A stretch of 64,000 nucleotides of DNA from JAOPZW01 sp963806015 (GTDB lineage Bacteria > Actinomycetota > Thermoleophilia > Solirubrobacterales > Solirubrobacteraceae). The position numbers were made by a program, and so were the translations under genes. Below the pieces are notes generated by a model. It did not search any database and had not been told where the DNA came from. It saw nothing but the letters and a program-made list of their open reading frames with translations. The stretch lies in the NCBI GenBank assembly GCA_963806015.1, contig CAWDWM010000002.1, forward strand, positions 1-64,000, given 5' to 3'. Positions 8,820-16,671 of this stretch are shown here, in pieces (position 1 is the first letter of the stretch; each line of letters begins with the position of its first letter).

Positions 8820-10658
8820 TCACAGGCCGGCGGTCGTCATGGTTCGCGTCCCGAGGACGTAGAGCGTCCCCGGGGGAAGGCCCGCCGAGGAGCTCACGTC
8901 GCGCGCGTGGCTCATCGCCCATTCCACAGCGGGGGCACAGGCCCGTCCGGCGGACGTCGCGCACGCGCCCGGTCCCAGCAGTGCGTAGCGCACCTGACCG
9001 CCCGACACGAGCCCGGCCAGCTTCGCGGACGAGAGCAGGGGGCGACCGTCCAGGCTCGTGAGCATCAGGATGGGGCGCCCATCGTGGACGATCAGCGGCG
9101 CGGCCCGCACGACGGTGGGACTGGCGACCTCGAACCGGGCGCCGCCCTGGTGGCGGACGAGGAACGCGCTGAGCCGGGCGACCTCGCCCGCGGTCATGTG
9201 TCTCGGCAGCCCGGCGTCAGAGCGGTGCTGCCCGGCCACCGTGACAGCGCCCGCGGCGGGCACGGCCAGGACCGCGAGCGAGGCGCAGACCGCGAGCAGC
9301 GCGGCGCGCCCCCGGTCCGGCGGGACCGCCACCGCCAGACCGCCGCCGGCCGCTGCGGCGAGCGCCAGGGCCGCGAGCCAGCTGGGCGGATGGCCGAGCA
9401 GGATGCCGGCGACGACGACCGCGGCCGCTGACGCGACCAGCGTCAGGCGCGCGACCCGACCCGGTGCGCCGGCCAGGGCGGCGATGCCGATCCCGACGAC
9501 CGCGGCGATGGCCGGGACCACCGCGTCGAGGTACCGGGGCTGCATCCGCTGCATGTGGCTGAGCAGCGCCACACCGATCAGCAGCCACGTTCCGAAGAAC
9601 GCTGCGCCGGCGAGTTGCCGACCCCCTCGCCCGCCGCTCCGCCGGACCAGCGCGACGACGAGCGCCGCGCCTCCGATCAGCAAAGCCGCCAGCAGCGTCG
9701 TCCCCACGGTGATCGCGTATCCGTGCCCGGCCCCGGAGAAGAAGCGCAGCGCGCCGGGCGGGTCGAGGGCCAGCGCGGCGGAGGACGCGCGACCCGTCAC
9801 CCGGTCCACCCCGTTATACGCGAAGACGACGTTCCAGATGCTGCCGTCACTCGACCCGATCGGCCACGGCCGGTGCCCCAGCGCGGTCAGCGACGCTACG
9901 GCGATCCAGCTCAGGCCGACAGTCAACAGGGCGGCCACGCCCCCGCCCAGGGCGAGGGCCCGCCGCCGCATCGGACCCTCGCCGGCCAGGAGGGCGAGCA
10001 ACCCCAGCGACGGCAGGAAGATGAGCGCCTCGAAGAGCTTGACGTTGAAGGCCAGCCCGACCACTGCACCGGCGGCGACGACCGGCCAAGCGCTGCGCCG
10101 CCGGGCTCCGACGACCACCAGCCACGCCGCCAGAACGTCCAGCGCCATCATCACCGAGTCCATCGTGTCGCTGTGCGCCGTGAGGATCGCCGCCGGGAGG
10201 ACCGCGAGTGTCGCCGCCGCCCCAAGGCCGGCGACGGGACCGAAGAGGCGGCGCACCAGGTCGTAGAGCAGCGGGATCGCCACGATCCCGCCGGCCACCT
10301 CCGGCAGTCGCATCGCGACGTCGCTGAACCCGAAGAGCTTGACGCTGGCGACCTGCAGCCAGAGGTCGGCCGGGGCCTTGTCAACGGACACCTGTCCGCC
10401 GGGCTCGAAGGCCCCGAAGAAGAAGTTGTGCCACGAGAGGCTCATGCTGCGTACAGCCGCGTCGTAGAACGGATTCGCACCGACGCGATCGAATGACCAC
10501 AGCCGCAGCACCGCCCCGACGACCGTGATCAGCGCCACCGGCCCGGCGGCGGCCACAGCCACCGCGCGCCCCTGCATCCCGGCGACGTTCCGAGCGCACG
10601 CGGCCGAGCGTCGGCTCGGTAGCGGTCGCGTCGTGTCGATCGTGGCGATGGACCTCAT
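8820..10658 (-). CDS. GT39-type glycosyltransferase with YkcA/B-like C-terminal domain
   Basis: About 612 residues from the ATG at 10658; an ATG at 10580 would give 586 and start just before TM1. The first loop carries GANPFYDAAVRSM then SWHNFFFGAFEPGG and VDKAPADLWLQ, the hallmark of YkcB-like members of the ArnT/PMT (GT-C) superfamily, with a catalytic acidic residue after TM1. About twelve membrane helices are followed by a soluble C-terminal domain (from about 510) typical of the putative mannosyltransferase YkcA/B group. It would transfer a sugar from a polyprenyl-phosphate donor, plausibly made by the GT2 enzyme encoded at 5893-6666, to an envelope acceptor. Confidence 0.85.
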   Translation of the reverse strand: MRSIATIDTTRPLPSRRSAACARNVAGMQGRAVAVAAAGPVALITVVGAVLRLWSFDRVGANPFYDAAVRSMSLSWHNFFFGAFEPGGQVSVDKAPADLWLQVASVKLFGFSDVAMRLPEVAGGIVAIPLLYDLVRRLFGPVAGLGAAATLAVLPAAILTAHSDTMDSVMMALDVLAAWLVVVGARRRSAWPVVAAGAVVGLAFNVKLFEALIFLPSLGLLALLAGEGPMRRRALALGGGVAALLTVGLSWIAVASLTALGHRPWPIGSSDGSIWNVVFAYNGVDRVTGRASSAALALDPPGALRFFSGAGHGYAITVGTTLLAALLIGGAALVVALVRRSGGRGGRQLAGAAFFGTWLLIGVALLSHMQRMQPRYLDAVVPAIAAVVGIGIAALAGAPGRVARLTLVASAAAVVVAGILLGHPPSWLAALALAAAAGGGLAVAVPPDRGRAALLAVCASLAVLAVPAAGAVTVAGQHRSDAGLPRHMTAGEVARLSAFLVRHQGGARFEVASPTVVRAAPLIVHDGRPILMLTSLDGRPLLSSAKLAGLVSGGQVRYALLGPGACATSAGRACAPAVEWAMSHARDVSSSAGLPPGTLYVLGTRTMTTAGL

Positions 10659-10901
10659 GTCATGGGCCGTTTCGAGCGGGAGCGCCGGACAGCGGTCCGA
10701 CCGGACAAGCTTGCGGCGCGAAGCCTTGGCGTCGGGTTCGCCCCACCTTGGGGTTGCGTTAGACGAGCCACGGACCCGGCGACAGCGAGACCGTTCCCTT
10801 TCGCCCGGTCCCATCGGAACGTACGGAGACTCCGCACAGTCGTGTGCCGCGAAACCGACCCGCTGGAGTCAGAGAATGCCCTGCAGATCGCAGGCGACCT
10901 C

Positions 10902-10917
10902 CTGCATGCCCATGCAG
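10902..10917. repeat. Perfect inverted repeat CTGCATG-CC-CATGCAG
   Basis: A 7-base perfect palindrome with a 2-base centre, between the GT39 gene start and the MOSC gene stop. It overlaps the next hairpin, so the two could be alternative structures or an operator. No function is assigned. Confidence 0.35.
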
Positions 10918-10932
10918 AGCGCCGGACGCTCT
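10916..10932 (-). terminator. Hairpin at the end of the MOSC gene
   Basis: AGAGCG-CCGGA-CGCTCT forms a 6-base perfect stem just downstream of the MOSC stop codon (10935-10937). No T-run follows, as is common for terminators of GC-rich actinobacteria, so support is moderate. Confidence 0.4.
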
Positions 10933-10934
10933 AC

Positions 10935-11567
10935 CTATGGAGTCCTCGCGGTCATCCACTCCCGCAGCTCCGGCAGGAGCTGCGGTGCCTCGAGCACCTG
11001 CGGGATGAGGCGGTGGTCGATCAGAATCGCGTCGGAGATCAGGCGCACGGTCACGCCGTGGTCGGGCAGGCGCGCGACGTCGACGTCGACGGCATCCCCG
11101 GCGCCGAGCTCTCCTTCCTCGACGATGCGCAGGTAGGCGCCCGGACGCGACGCCTGCCCGAACCGCCTGACGAAGGACGGGTCGTCCATGCGCAGCCCGA
11201 GCTTGAAGCACGGCAGTCGCGGCTGGACGACCTCCAGGAGGGTCGTCCCGATGCGCCAGCGCTCCCCCACGAGGGCGCCGGACACGTCGAGGCCCTCGAT
11301 CGTCAGGTTCTCGCCGAACGCGGCCGGCCCGAGCGCACGCCCGAGCTCGGCCTCCCACGCGCGAGTCTCCTCGATCGCGTACGCGTAGACGGCCTTGTCG
11401 GGTCCTCCGTGCACCGATCGGTCGGCCTGGTCGTCGCCGTCGAGGTTGACCCCGCGTACGGCGACGCGGCCCTCGACAGGGGCCTTCCAGATCGCGGTGC
11501 TGACGGTACGCCGCCCGGTGGCGACAGGGCGTGGACGACCGACGTTGACGCTCAGGACGCGGGCCAT
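10935..11567 (-). CDS. MOSC domain protein (YiiM-like)
   Basis: 210 residues. The MOSC beta-barrel is recognised by DRSVHGGPDKAVYAYAIE, FGENLTIEGLD and the conserved cysteine in VVQPRLPCFKLGLRM, matching the YiiM family. MOSC domains bind or use the molybdenum cofactor; YiiM-type proteins help detoxify N-hydroxylated bases. The length fits a complete stand-alone YiiM. The ATG at 11567 is used. The gene stands alone, with a hairpin directly after the stop and about 800 bases of gene-poor DNA upstream. Confidence 0.9.
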   Translation of the reverse strand: MARVLSVNVGRPRPVATGRRTVSTAIWKAPVEGRVAVRGVNLDGDDQADRSVHGGPDKAVYAYAIEETRAWEAELGRALGPAAFGENLTIEGLDVSGALVGERWRIGTTLLEVVQPRLPCFKLGLRMDDPSFVRRFGQASRPGAYLRIVEEGELGAGDAVDVDVARLPDHGVTVRLISDAILIDHRLIPQVLEAPQLLPELREWMTARTP

Positions 11568-12103
11568 GGACGCGACGATGGGGGGAGACTAGGGCCTGCG
11601 CGATCGCGTCGCTGCCGTGCTCGCGCGTGAACCTGACGACGCGGGTGAGCGTGGAACGCGGTGGCCGGGCGATGGCGGCGCGGGTGGCCTTGGCCTCACT
11701 CATGGCGTTGACCGGCATGAAGTCCCGGACGACTGGTCGCACCCAGCACGGCCCCTCGCGACGGCGGCGGCCCTGCTCCAATTGCCGCGCAACGACCTGC
11801 TATACCCGCAGCGAGCGTCGCTTGGCGCCCCATGACGAGAGGAGCGGGCCGGATGCCCGATCATCGAGACAGGCCCGCAAGTGCCTTGGCCCACGGACCC
11901 GCCACGGGCAGTGACATCGAGCGCGTCCGGCAGGACGTCGAGCACGCCGATGCGCATTCGGTGGAGGCCGAGGAGCGCACCGTCGCACGCCACCGCGAGC
12001 GAGTTTCGCGTCGCGCAGCCGAGGACGAGCAGGACGGTCGAACCTAGCCGGCGTCGCGCCATCGGGGCGAAGGCCGATCAGGCGCCAGCCGCCCCGGGCC
12101 GCG
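11568..12103. other. Gene-poor stretch
   Basis: No convincing gene was found. Possible reading frames on both strands have odd composition, no ribosome-binding site and no recognisable family. A minus-strand stretch near 11703-11590 (RSTLTRVVRFTREHGSDAIA) reads like natural protein and could be a remnant, but it cannot be assigned. The right end leads into the decayed secreted-protein gene. Confidence 0.4.
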
Positions 12104-12322
12104 GTCGACATCGCCAAGTACCCCGCGGCGGGCAACACGCAGGTCACCGCGTCGCCCGACTGGGCGAACCTCCAGGGCAACGCCGTCACGAGCGACTCCT
12201 TCTCCTGCCAGGGCGACTTCCCCGGCTGGGGGACCAACTGCGTCGGCGCCTACTCGGGCAACTACGGCAAGGTCGTCTCGCAGTTCGCGATCGCGACGGC
12301 GACGCGACACGCGCGCACCTAG
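12104..12322 (+). pseudogene. Remnant (C-terminal part) of a secreted-protein gene
   Basis: In this frame about 72 residues read as natural secreted protein: VDIAKYPAAGNTQVTASPDW, then QGNAVTSDSFSCQGDFPGWG and NCVGAYSGNYGKVVSQFAIA, with two cysteines that could pair, ending at TAG 12320-12322. Upstream the frame stays open but turns into Arg/Ser-rich sequence without a start codon, ribosome-binding site or signal peptide, so the 5' part seems lost or frameshifted. A strong terminator hairpin (12337-12360) still follows the stop, which supports a once-functional gene. The family was not recognised. Confidence 0.5.
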
Positions 12323-12336
12323 CGACGCACGCCGGT

Positions 12337-12360
12337 GGACCCCCGCGCGGGCGGGGGTCC
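12337..12360 (+). terminator. Strong terminator hairpin
   Basis: GGACCCCCGC-GCGG-GCGGGGGTCC, a perfect 10-base stem with a 4-base loop, starts 14 bases after the stop of the remnant gene. It could also end transcripts of the small minus-strand gene whose stop is at 12386. Confidence 0.7.
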
Positions 12361-12385
12361 TCCGTCCGCGCGACGAGCCTCGCGC

Positions 12386-12580
12386 CTACCCCTCCTCGCG
12401 AGGCGTGATCTGAAGGATCGAGACCTCCTCGCCCGTCCTTGTGTCCGGATAGACGACGTAGGCGGCCGGCGCGCCGCCGAACCAGCCCGGGGTCTCGGCG
12501 TCGCTGACGAAGATGCCCGACCGCTGCGAGCCGTCGGATTGCGACACCCAGACCTTCTGACCTTCGTGGAAGCCCTCCAT
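12386..12580 (-). CDS. Small conserved-looking hypothetical protein
   Basis: 64 residues. The sequence (EGQKVWVSQSDGSQRSGIFV, later AYVVYPDTRTGEEVSILQIT) looks like a compact SH3-like beta-barrel of about 60 residues with a Trp-rich turn; no family was recognised. The ATG at 12580 is preferred to the in-frame ATG at 12631 because GAGAGG lies 10 bases upstream of it and the extra N-terminal residues look non-coding. It stands alone between the remnant gene and the K+ channel gene. Confidence 0.6.
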   Translation of the reverse strand: MEGFHEGQKVWVSQSDGSQRSGIFVSDAETPGWFGGAPAAYVVYPDTRTGEEVSILQITPREEG

Positions 12581-12717
12581 CTGCCGTGCACCTCTCGACG
12601 GAACCGTGCCGAGGATGGCGGGCACGCGCACCGCGGTGCATCATTCGATACGGATGAAACCAGCGCGCCGGCGCGCGCGCGTGGTCACGAGACCCGTCCG
12701 GACGACTCATCGCCACG

Positions 12718-13131
12718 TTGCGGCGCAAGCCGCTGACCGCCCGCCACGCGGCGGTGATCATCGCGGGCTACACCGCGTTCGTGACGCTGGCCGGCGGTTT
12801 CGTTGCGTGGCTGACGGACCGGAAGGACTTCCACAGCCTGGGCGAAGGGCTGTGGTGGGCGCTGCAGACGATCACCACGGTCGGGTACGGCGATGTCGTC
12901 CCCAGCAGCGGTACCGGCCGCGTGATCGGTGCGTTCGTGATGATCAGCGGGATCGCCTTCCTCACCGTGATCACCGCCGCGGTGACCGCGACGCTCATCG
13001 AAGCCGCCCGGCGCCGCGCGCCGCACGCTCGCGATCGCGAGGAGCTGGCGGAGCTCATGCTGGAGGTGACCGCACGGCTGCGCGCGATCGAGGAACGGCT
13101 GGACGAGCTGGGACCGCGAGCCGGCAAGTGA
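12718..13131 (+). CDS. Two-TM potassium channel (KcsA-like ion-channel domain)
   Basis: 137 residues: TM1 near 12-32, a pore helix and selectivity filter TITTVGYGDV (residues 51-60), TM2 near 70-92, and a charged C-terminal helix (from about 95) rich in Glu/Arg that probably forms a coiled coil, as in KcsA tetramers. The TVGYGD signature indicates K+ selectivity. The start is TTG at 12718 because no ATG or GTG lies in a suitable place before TM1. It converges on an MFS exporter gene 51 bases away. Confidence 0.85.
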   Translation: MRRKPLTARHAAVIIAGYTAFVTLAGGFVAWLTDRKDFHSLGEGLWWALQTITTVGYGDVVPSSGTGRVIGAFVMISGIAFLTVITAAVTATLIEAARRRAPHARDREELAELMLEVTARLRAIEERLDELGPRAGK

Positions 13132-13182
13132 TCGCCGGCGCTTGCCAGAACCCCCGCGTTCGACCCGATGCGCTCCTGCCGG

Positions 13183-14772
13183 TCAGCCCAATGCCGCTGC
13201 TTCGACGGCGGCTGAGGGCTCGATGTCCGGTAGGCGGATCATGCGGAACGAGTCGAACAACCCGAGGAGGCCCGCGAGGATCGGCACGAGCAGCGCGACC
13301 TGCAGGGCGAGGTTCGTCGCGTCGGTGTTGATGCTGAGGACCGCCTCCCGGACGGCAGGGGGCTCGTCGGCGAGCAGTTTGTCGAGTTGTGTGTTGCTCA
13401 CCACCTGAGCGTCGTCCTCGAGCGTCTGCGCGATCTGCTGCTGCTGCGAGGACGGGATCACGGGGCTTGCGTTGGTCATGTTGGTGAAGGCCAGCGAGAG
13501 CGTCGCGAGCAGCACGCCACCGGCGACCGCCAGGCCGAACGACAGCCCGAACGACCCCGACGCCGAGTTCACGCCGGCCGCCTCGCTAATCCGCTCGTCA
13601 TCGATCGGGGCAAGCGTGTAGTTGTTGAGCTGCGACACCAGCAGGCCGAGGCCCGCGCCCACGATCACGAGCGGGATGAAGAGGTACCAGCCCGAGTCGG
13701 CGTGGGGCACGATCGGAACGATCAGCGCCAACCCCAGCGTGGTCAGCACGAACCCGGTCCGGATGATCTTGGCCGGGCGGCGGCCGCCGGACTTGCGCCC
13801 CGCCAGGATCGCGACGGCGAACATGGTCAGCGACAGCGGAGCCAGCGACAGGCCCGTCTGCAGGGCGTCGTACTCGAGCTTGATCTGCAGGAAGATCGGC
13901 AGCGCGATCATCGCCCCGCCCAGCGTGACGTTCTGCAGCAACTGCCCCGAGAATCCAGTCCGGAAATGCGGCAGCGCGAACAACTCCGGATCGAGCACCG
14001 TCACCTTGCCCTCGCGATGACGGCGCACCAGCCAGCGGGCGAGCGCCCACAACGCGAGCGCGCCGATCGCGATCAGCAACACGACGTAGTCGCCGCCCTC
14101 CTGCCACACCAGGATGCCCAGCACCACGCCGCCCATCCCCACGACCGACAGCACCGCGCCCACCCCATCGACCCGGCGGTCCCCCGTGTACGGAACGTCC
14201 TTCAAGAGCCCGATCTGCGCCAGCACCACCGCGATCACGACGGCCTCCAGCAAGAAGCCGACGCGCCAGGACAAATACGTCGTCACAAAGCCGCCCAGCA
14301 GCGGCCCGACCGCCGCCGCGATCGCGGCCGCCGCCCCCACCAGCGCGTACGTCTTCTTCTGTGCCGCGCCCTCGAAGTTGCCATGAATCAGCGACTGCAT
14401 CGCCGGCAGCAGCAGCGAGGCGCCCAACCCGCCGATGATCGCCCAGAAGATGATGATCGCCGTCAGGCTCTGCGCGAGCGTCATCGCCACCGCGCCCACC
14501 GCGTAGCCCAGCAGGCCCAACACGAACGCCCTCTTGCGACCGAACAGGTCGCCCATCTTGCTGCTGATCAGGATGAACGCGGCCGAGACCAGTGCCTCGA
14601 GCGCGATCGCGCTCTGCACGGCGCTGACCGTCGTGTCGAGATCCTTGACCACCGCCGAGATCGACACGTTCATCAACGACGTATCCACCACCAGCACGAA
14701 CATCGCCGCCGCCAACAAGAGCGACAGCCGCGTGCTCCCGGCTTCCTGGCGTGGAACGCTGACCGTCGCCAC
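13183..14772 (-). CDS. MFS exporter, DHA2 (EmrB/QacA) type
   Basis: 529 residues with 14 hydrophobic segments. Helix 1 has VDTSLMNVSISAV, like the DTTIVNVALP motif of DHA2 proteins; LFGRKRAFVLG is motif A of the loop between TM2 and TM3. This family expels drugs or other toxic compounds using the proton gradient. An extended loop near residues 440-490 (TLEDDAQVVSNTQLDKLLAD) lies before the last helix. The GTG at 14772 lies 3 bases after the SHOCT protein stop, so the two are one transcript. The substrate is unknown. Confidence 0.88.
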   Translation of the reverse strand: MATVSVPRQEAGSTRLSLLLAAAMFVLVVDTSLMNVSISAVVKDLDTTVSAVQSAIALEALVSAAFILISSKMGDLFGRKRAFVLGLLGYAVGAVAMTLAQSLTAIIIFWAIIGGLGASLLLPAMQSLIHGNFEGAAQKKTYALVGAAAAIAAAVGPLLGGFVTTYLSWRVGFLLEAVVIAVVLAQIGLLKDVPYTGDRRVDGVGAVLSVVGMGGVVLGILVWQEGGDYVVLLIAIGALALWALARWLVRRHREGKVTVLDPELFALPHFRTGFSGQLLQNVTLGGAMIALPIFLQIKLEYDALQTGLSLAPLSLTMFAVAILAGRKSGGRRPAKIIRTGFVLTTLGLALIVPIVPHADSGWYLFIPLVIVGAGLGLLVSQLNNYTLAPIDDERISEAAGVNSASGSFGLSFGLAVAGGVLLATLSLAFTNMTNASPVIPSSQQQQIAQTLEDDAQVVSNTQLDKLLADEPPAVREAVLSINTDATNLALQVALLVPILAGLLGLFDSFRMIRLPDIEPSAAVEAAALG

Positions 14773-14775
14773 CGC

Positions 14776-15171
14776 CTACGCCAGGGCCTTGGCCTTCAGA
14801 GCCTCGAACTCCGCCTGGTTGATCGCGCCGGTATCCAGCAGCTGCTTGGCCTTGTCGATCTCGGCCGCCGCACCGCCGCTGCCGGCCACCGACCTGACGT
14901 AGTCGTCCATCTGCGCCCGCTGGCCCTGGATGTCCTCGGCCCGGCGCCGCGCCATCCCGTCGCCCTGTGCGATCAGGTAGATGAGCGCGCCGAGGAACGG
15001 CAGGATGATCAGGAAGGCCGTCCAGGCGGCCTTGCCCCACCCGGAGAGATCATGCCGGCGAAAGACGTCGGACAGGATCAAGACCATCATCCAGATCCAC
15101 GCCACCCAGACGAAGAAGATGATCATCGACCACAGGACGTTCAGGAACGGGTAGTCAGCGGCGATCGGCAT
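14776..15171 (-). CDS. Membrane protein with PLDc_N-like helices and C-terminal SHOCT domain
   Basis: 131 residues: two membrane helices (about 10-32 and 45-68, with the WTAFLIILPFLGALIYLIA stretch typical of PLDc_N proteins), a basic linker, then a SHOCT domain at the C-terminus (EIDKAKQLLDTGAINQAEFE). SHOCT domains are thought to mediate oligomer or nucleic-acid contacts. The ATG at 15171 is chosen because GAGGAG lies 11 bases upstream. It is co-transcribed with the downstream MFS exporter gene. Confidence 0.8.
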   Translation of the reverse strand: MPIAADYPFLNVLWSMIIFFVWVAWIWMMVLILSDVFRRHDLSGWGKAAWTAFLIILPFLGALIYLIAQGDGMARRRAEDIQGQRAQMDDYVRSVAGSGGAAAEIDKAKQLLDTGAINQAEFEALKAKALA

Positions 15172-15362
15172 GGTGCACAGCACTCCTCGTAGGCGACGGG
15201 ATCGGTCGCCATGATCTCCGGGGACGGGAGCGGGCACTAGGCGGCGTACATGTGGACCTCAGGGGTGCCGGCTTCCGTTCTCGGTCGGGCTCTGGTCCCA
15301 GCCGGTGGCATCTGCGATCGACCAGAGGCTGGCGCACCAAGCAATGCCGGCGCGCCGCCGTC

Positions 15363-16661
15363 ATGCTGGCCGAGATGGAGTGGACGCTCGCCATCGTGGC
15401 CGCCGCGGTTCTCGCCGTGGCCGCGTTCTCGCGCCGCCTCTCCGGCACGCCGATCACGCCTGCGATGGTCTTCGTGGCGATCGGAGTTCTCGTCGGGCCG
15501 CGGGTGCTCGGCGAGGTGGACCTGTCGCCCTTGAGTGAGTCGGTCCGCGCGCTCGCCGAGGCGACGCTCACGCTGGTCCTCTTCGCCGATGCCTCGCGGA
15601 TCGACCTGCGCGCGCTGCGCCGGGACTATCACCTGCCGGTGCGTCTGCTCGGGCTCGGCCTTCCGCTCACGATCGGGGCCGGCGCGCTCCTCGCCGCGCT
15701 CCTCTTCGACCAGCTGAGCTTCTCCGAGGCGCTGGTGCTCGCCGTCCTGCTGGCACCGACGGACGCCGCGCTCGGCCAAGCGGTGGTCACCGAACCCCGG
15801 CTGCCCTTGCGCGTCCGTCAAGGCCTCAACGTCGAGAGCGGCCTCAACGACGGGATCTGCGTCCCGCTGCTGCTGATCGTTCTGGCCACCGCGGACGTCG
15901 ACGCCGACCTCACGAGCAGCCATCACGCGCTCACCGTGGTACTCGAGGAGATCGGATACGGGATCGCGGGCGGCGTGGCCGCCGGCGCGGTGGCGGCCGC
16001 TGTGGTCGTGCTCGCCGGGCGTCGCGGGCTGATCAGCGACTCGTGGCTGCAGATCGTCCCGGTCGCCGGAGCGGCGCTCGCCTACGGGATCGCGGACCCA
16101 CTCGGCGGGTCGGGCTTCATCGCCGCCTTCGTGGCGGGCATGTGCTTCGGGGGTCTCCTGCGCCGCGACCCGGGCAGCGTCGCCGCGTTCAACGAGGAGC
16201 TCGGCGGACTGCTCAACGGCGTGACGTTCATCGCCTTCGGCGCCATCCTGCTCGGGCCGGCGCTCGGCGAGCTGACCTGGCGCGTCGTCCTCTACGCCGT
16301 GCTCAGCCTCACGCTCGTACGGATCCTCCCGGTCGCGATCGCGCTGCTGGGCAGCGGCGCCCGCCGACAGACGGTCGGCTTCATCGGCTGGTTCGGCCCG
16401 CGCGGCCTGGCCTCGATCGTCTTCGCCGTCCTCATCGTCGAGGAGGCACAGCTCCCGCACACGGACACGATCCTGCTCGCGACGTACACGACGATCGGCT
16501 TGTCCGTACTGGCGCACGGTCTCTCCGCCGCCCCCCTCGCGCGACGCTACGCCCGCTGGTACGAGGCCCACCCGCATGACCGTCGTCCACCGATGGAGAG
16601 CACACCCGTTGCCTCTCACCGGACCCGCGGCCCGCTCGCGCCGGCCCCGCCGCAGTCCTGA
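15363..16661 (+). CDS. Na+/H+ antiporter, CPA1 (NhaP-like) family
   Basis: 432 residues with about twelve membrane helices. Conserved features are LAPTDAALGQAVV and GLNVESGLNDGICVP, which contain the ion-binding acidic pair of CPA1 antiporters (the ND motif), and WFGPRGLASIVFAVL near residue 370. It exchanges monovalent cations for protons across the cytoplasmic membrane. The ATG at 15363 is used; an ATG at 15375 is also possible and neither has a clear ribosome-binding site. No regulatory RCK domain is attached. Its stop lies 10 bases from the stop of the convergent sulfatase gene. Confidence 0.88.
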   Translation: MLAEMEWTLAIVAAAVLAVAAFSRRLSGTPITPAMVFVAIGVLVGPRVLGEVDLSPLSESVRALAEATLTLVLFADASRIDLRALRRDYHLPVRLLGLGLPLTIGAGALLAALLFDQLSFSEALVLAVLLAPTDAALGQAVVTEPRLPLRVRQGLNVESGLNDGICVPLLLIVLATADVDADLTSSHHALTVVLEEIGYGIAGGVAAGAVAAAVVVLAGRRGLISDSWLQIVPVAGAALAYGIADPLGGSGFIAAFVAGMCFGGLLRRDPGSVAAFNEELGGLLNGVTFIAFGAILLGPALGELTWRVVLYAVLSLTLVRILPVAIALLGSGARRQTVGFIGWFGPRGLASIVFAVLIVEEAQLPHTDTILLATYTTIGLSVLAHGLSAAPLARRYARWYEAHPHDRRPPMESTPVASHRTRGPLAPAPPQS

Positions 16662-16671
16662 GTCAGAGCCG

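Noticed and set aside
11700..12062. Minus-strand frame of about 120 residues with a hydrophobic N-terminus
   Set aside because: No ribosome-binding site, no recognisable family, odd Arg/Ser-rich end; it overlaps the decayed gene region.
13387..15192. Very long plus-strand open frame (about 600 residues)
   Set aside because: It is antisense to the MFS and SHOCT genes; the product is His/Arg/Gln-rich low-complexity sequence.
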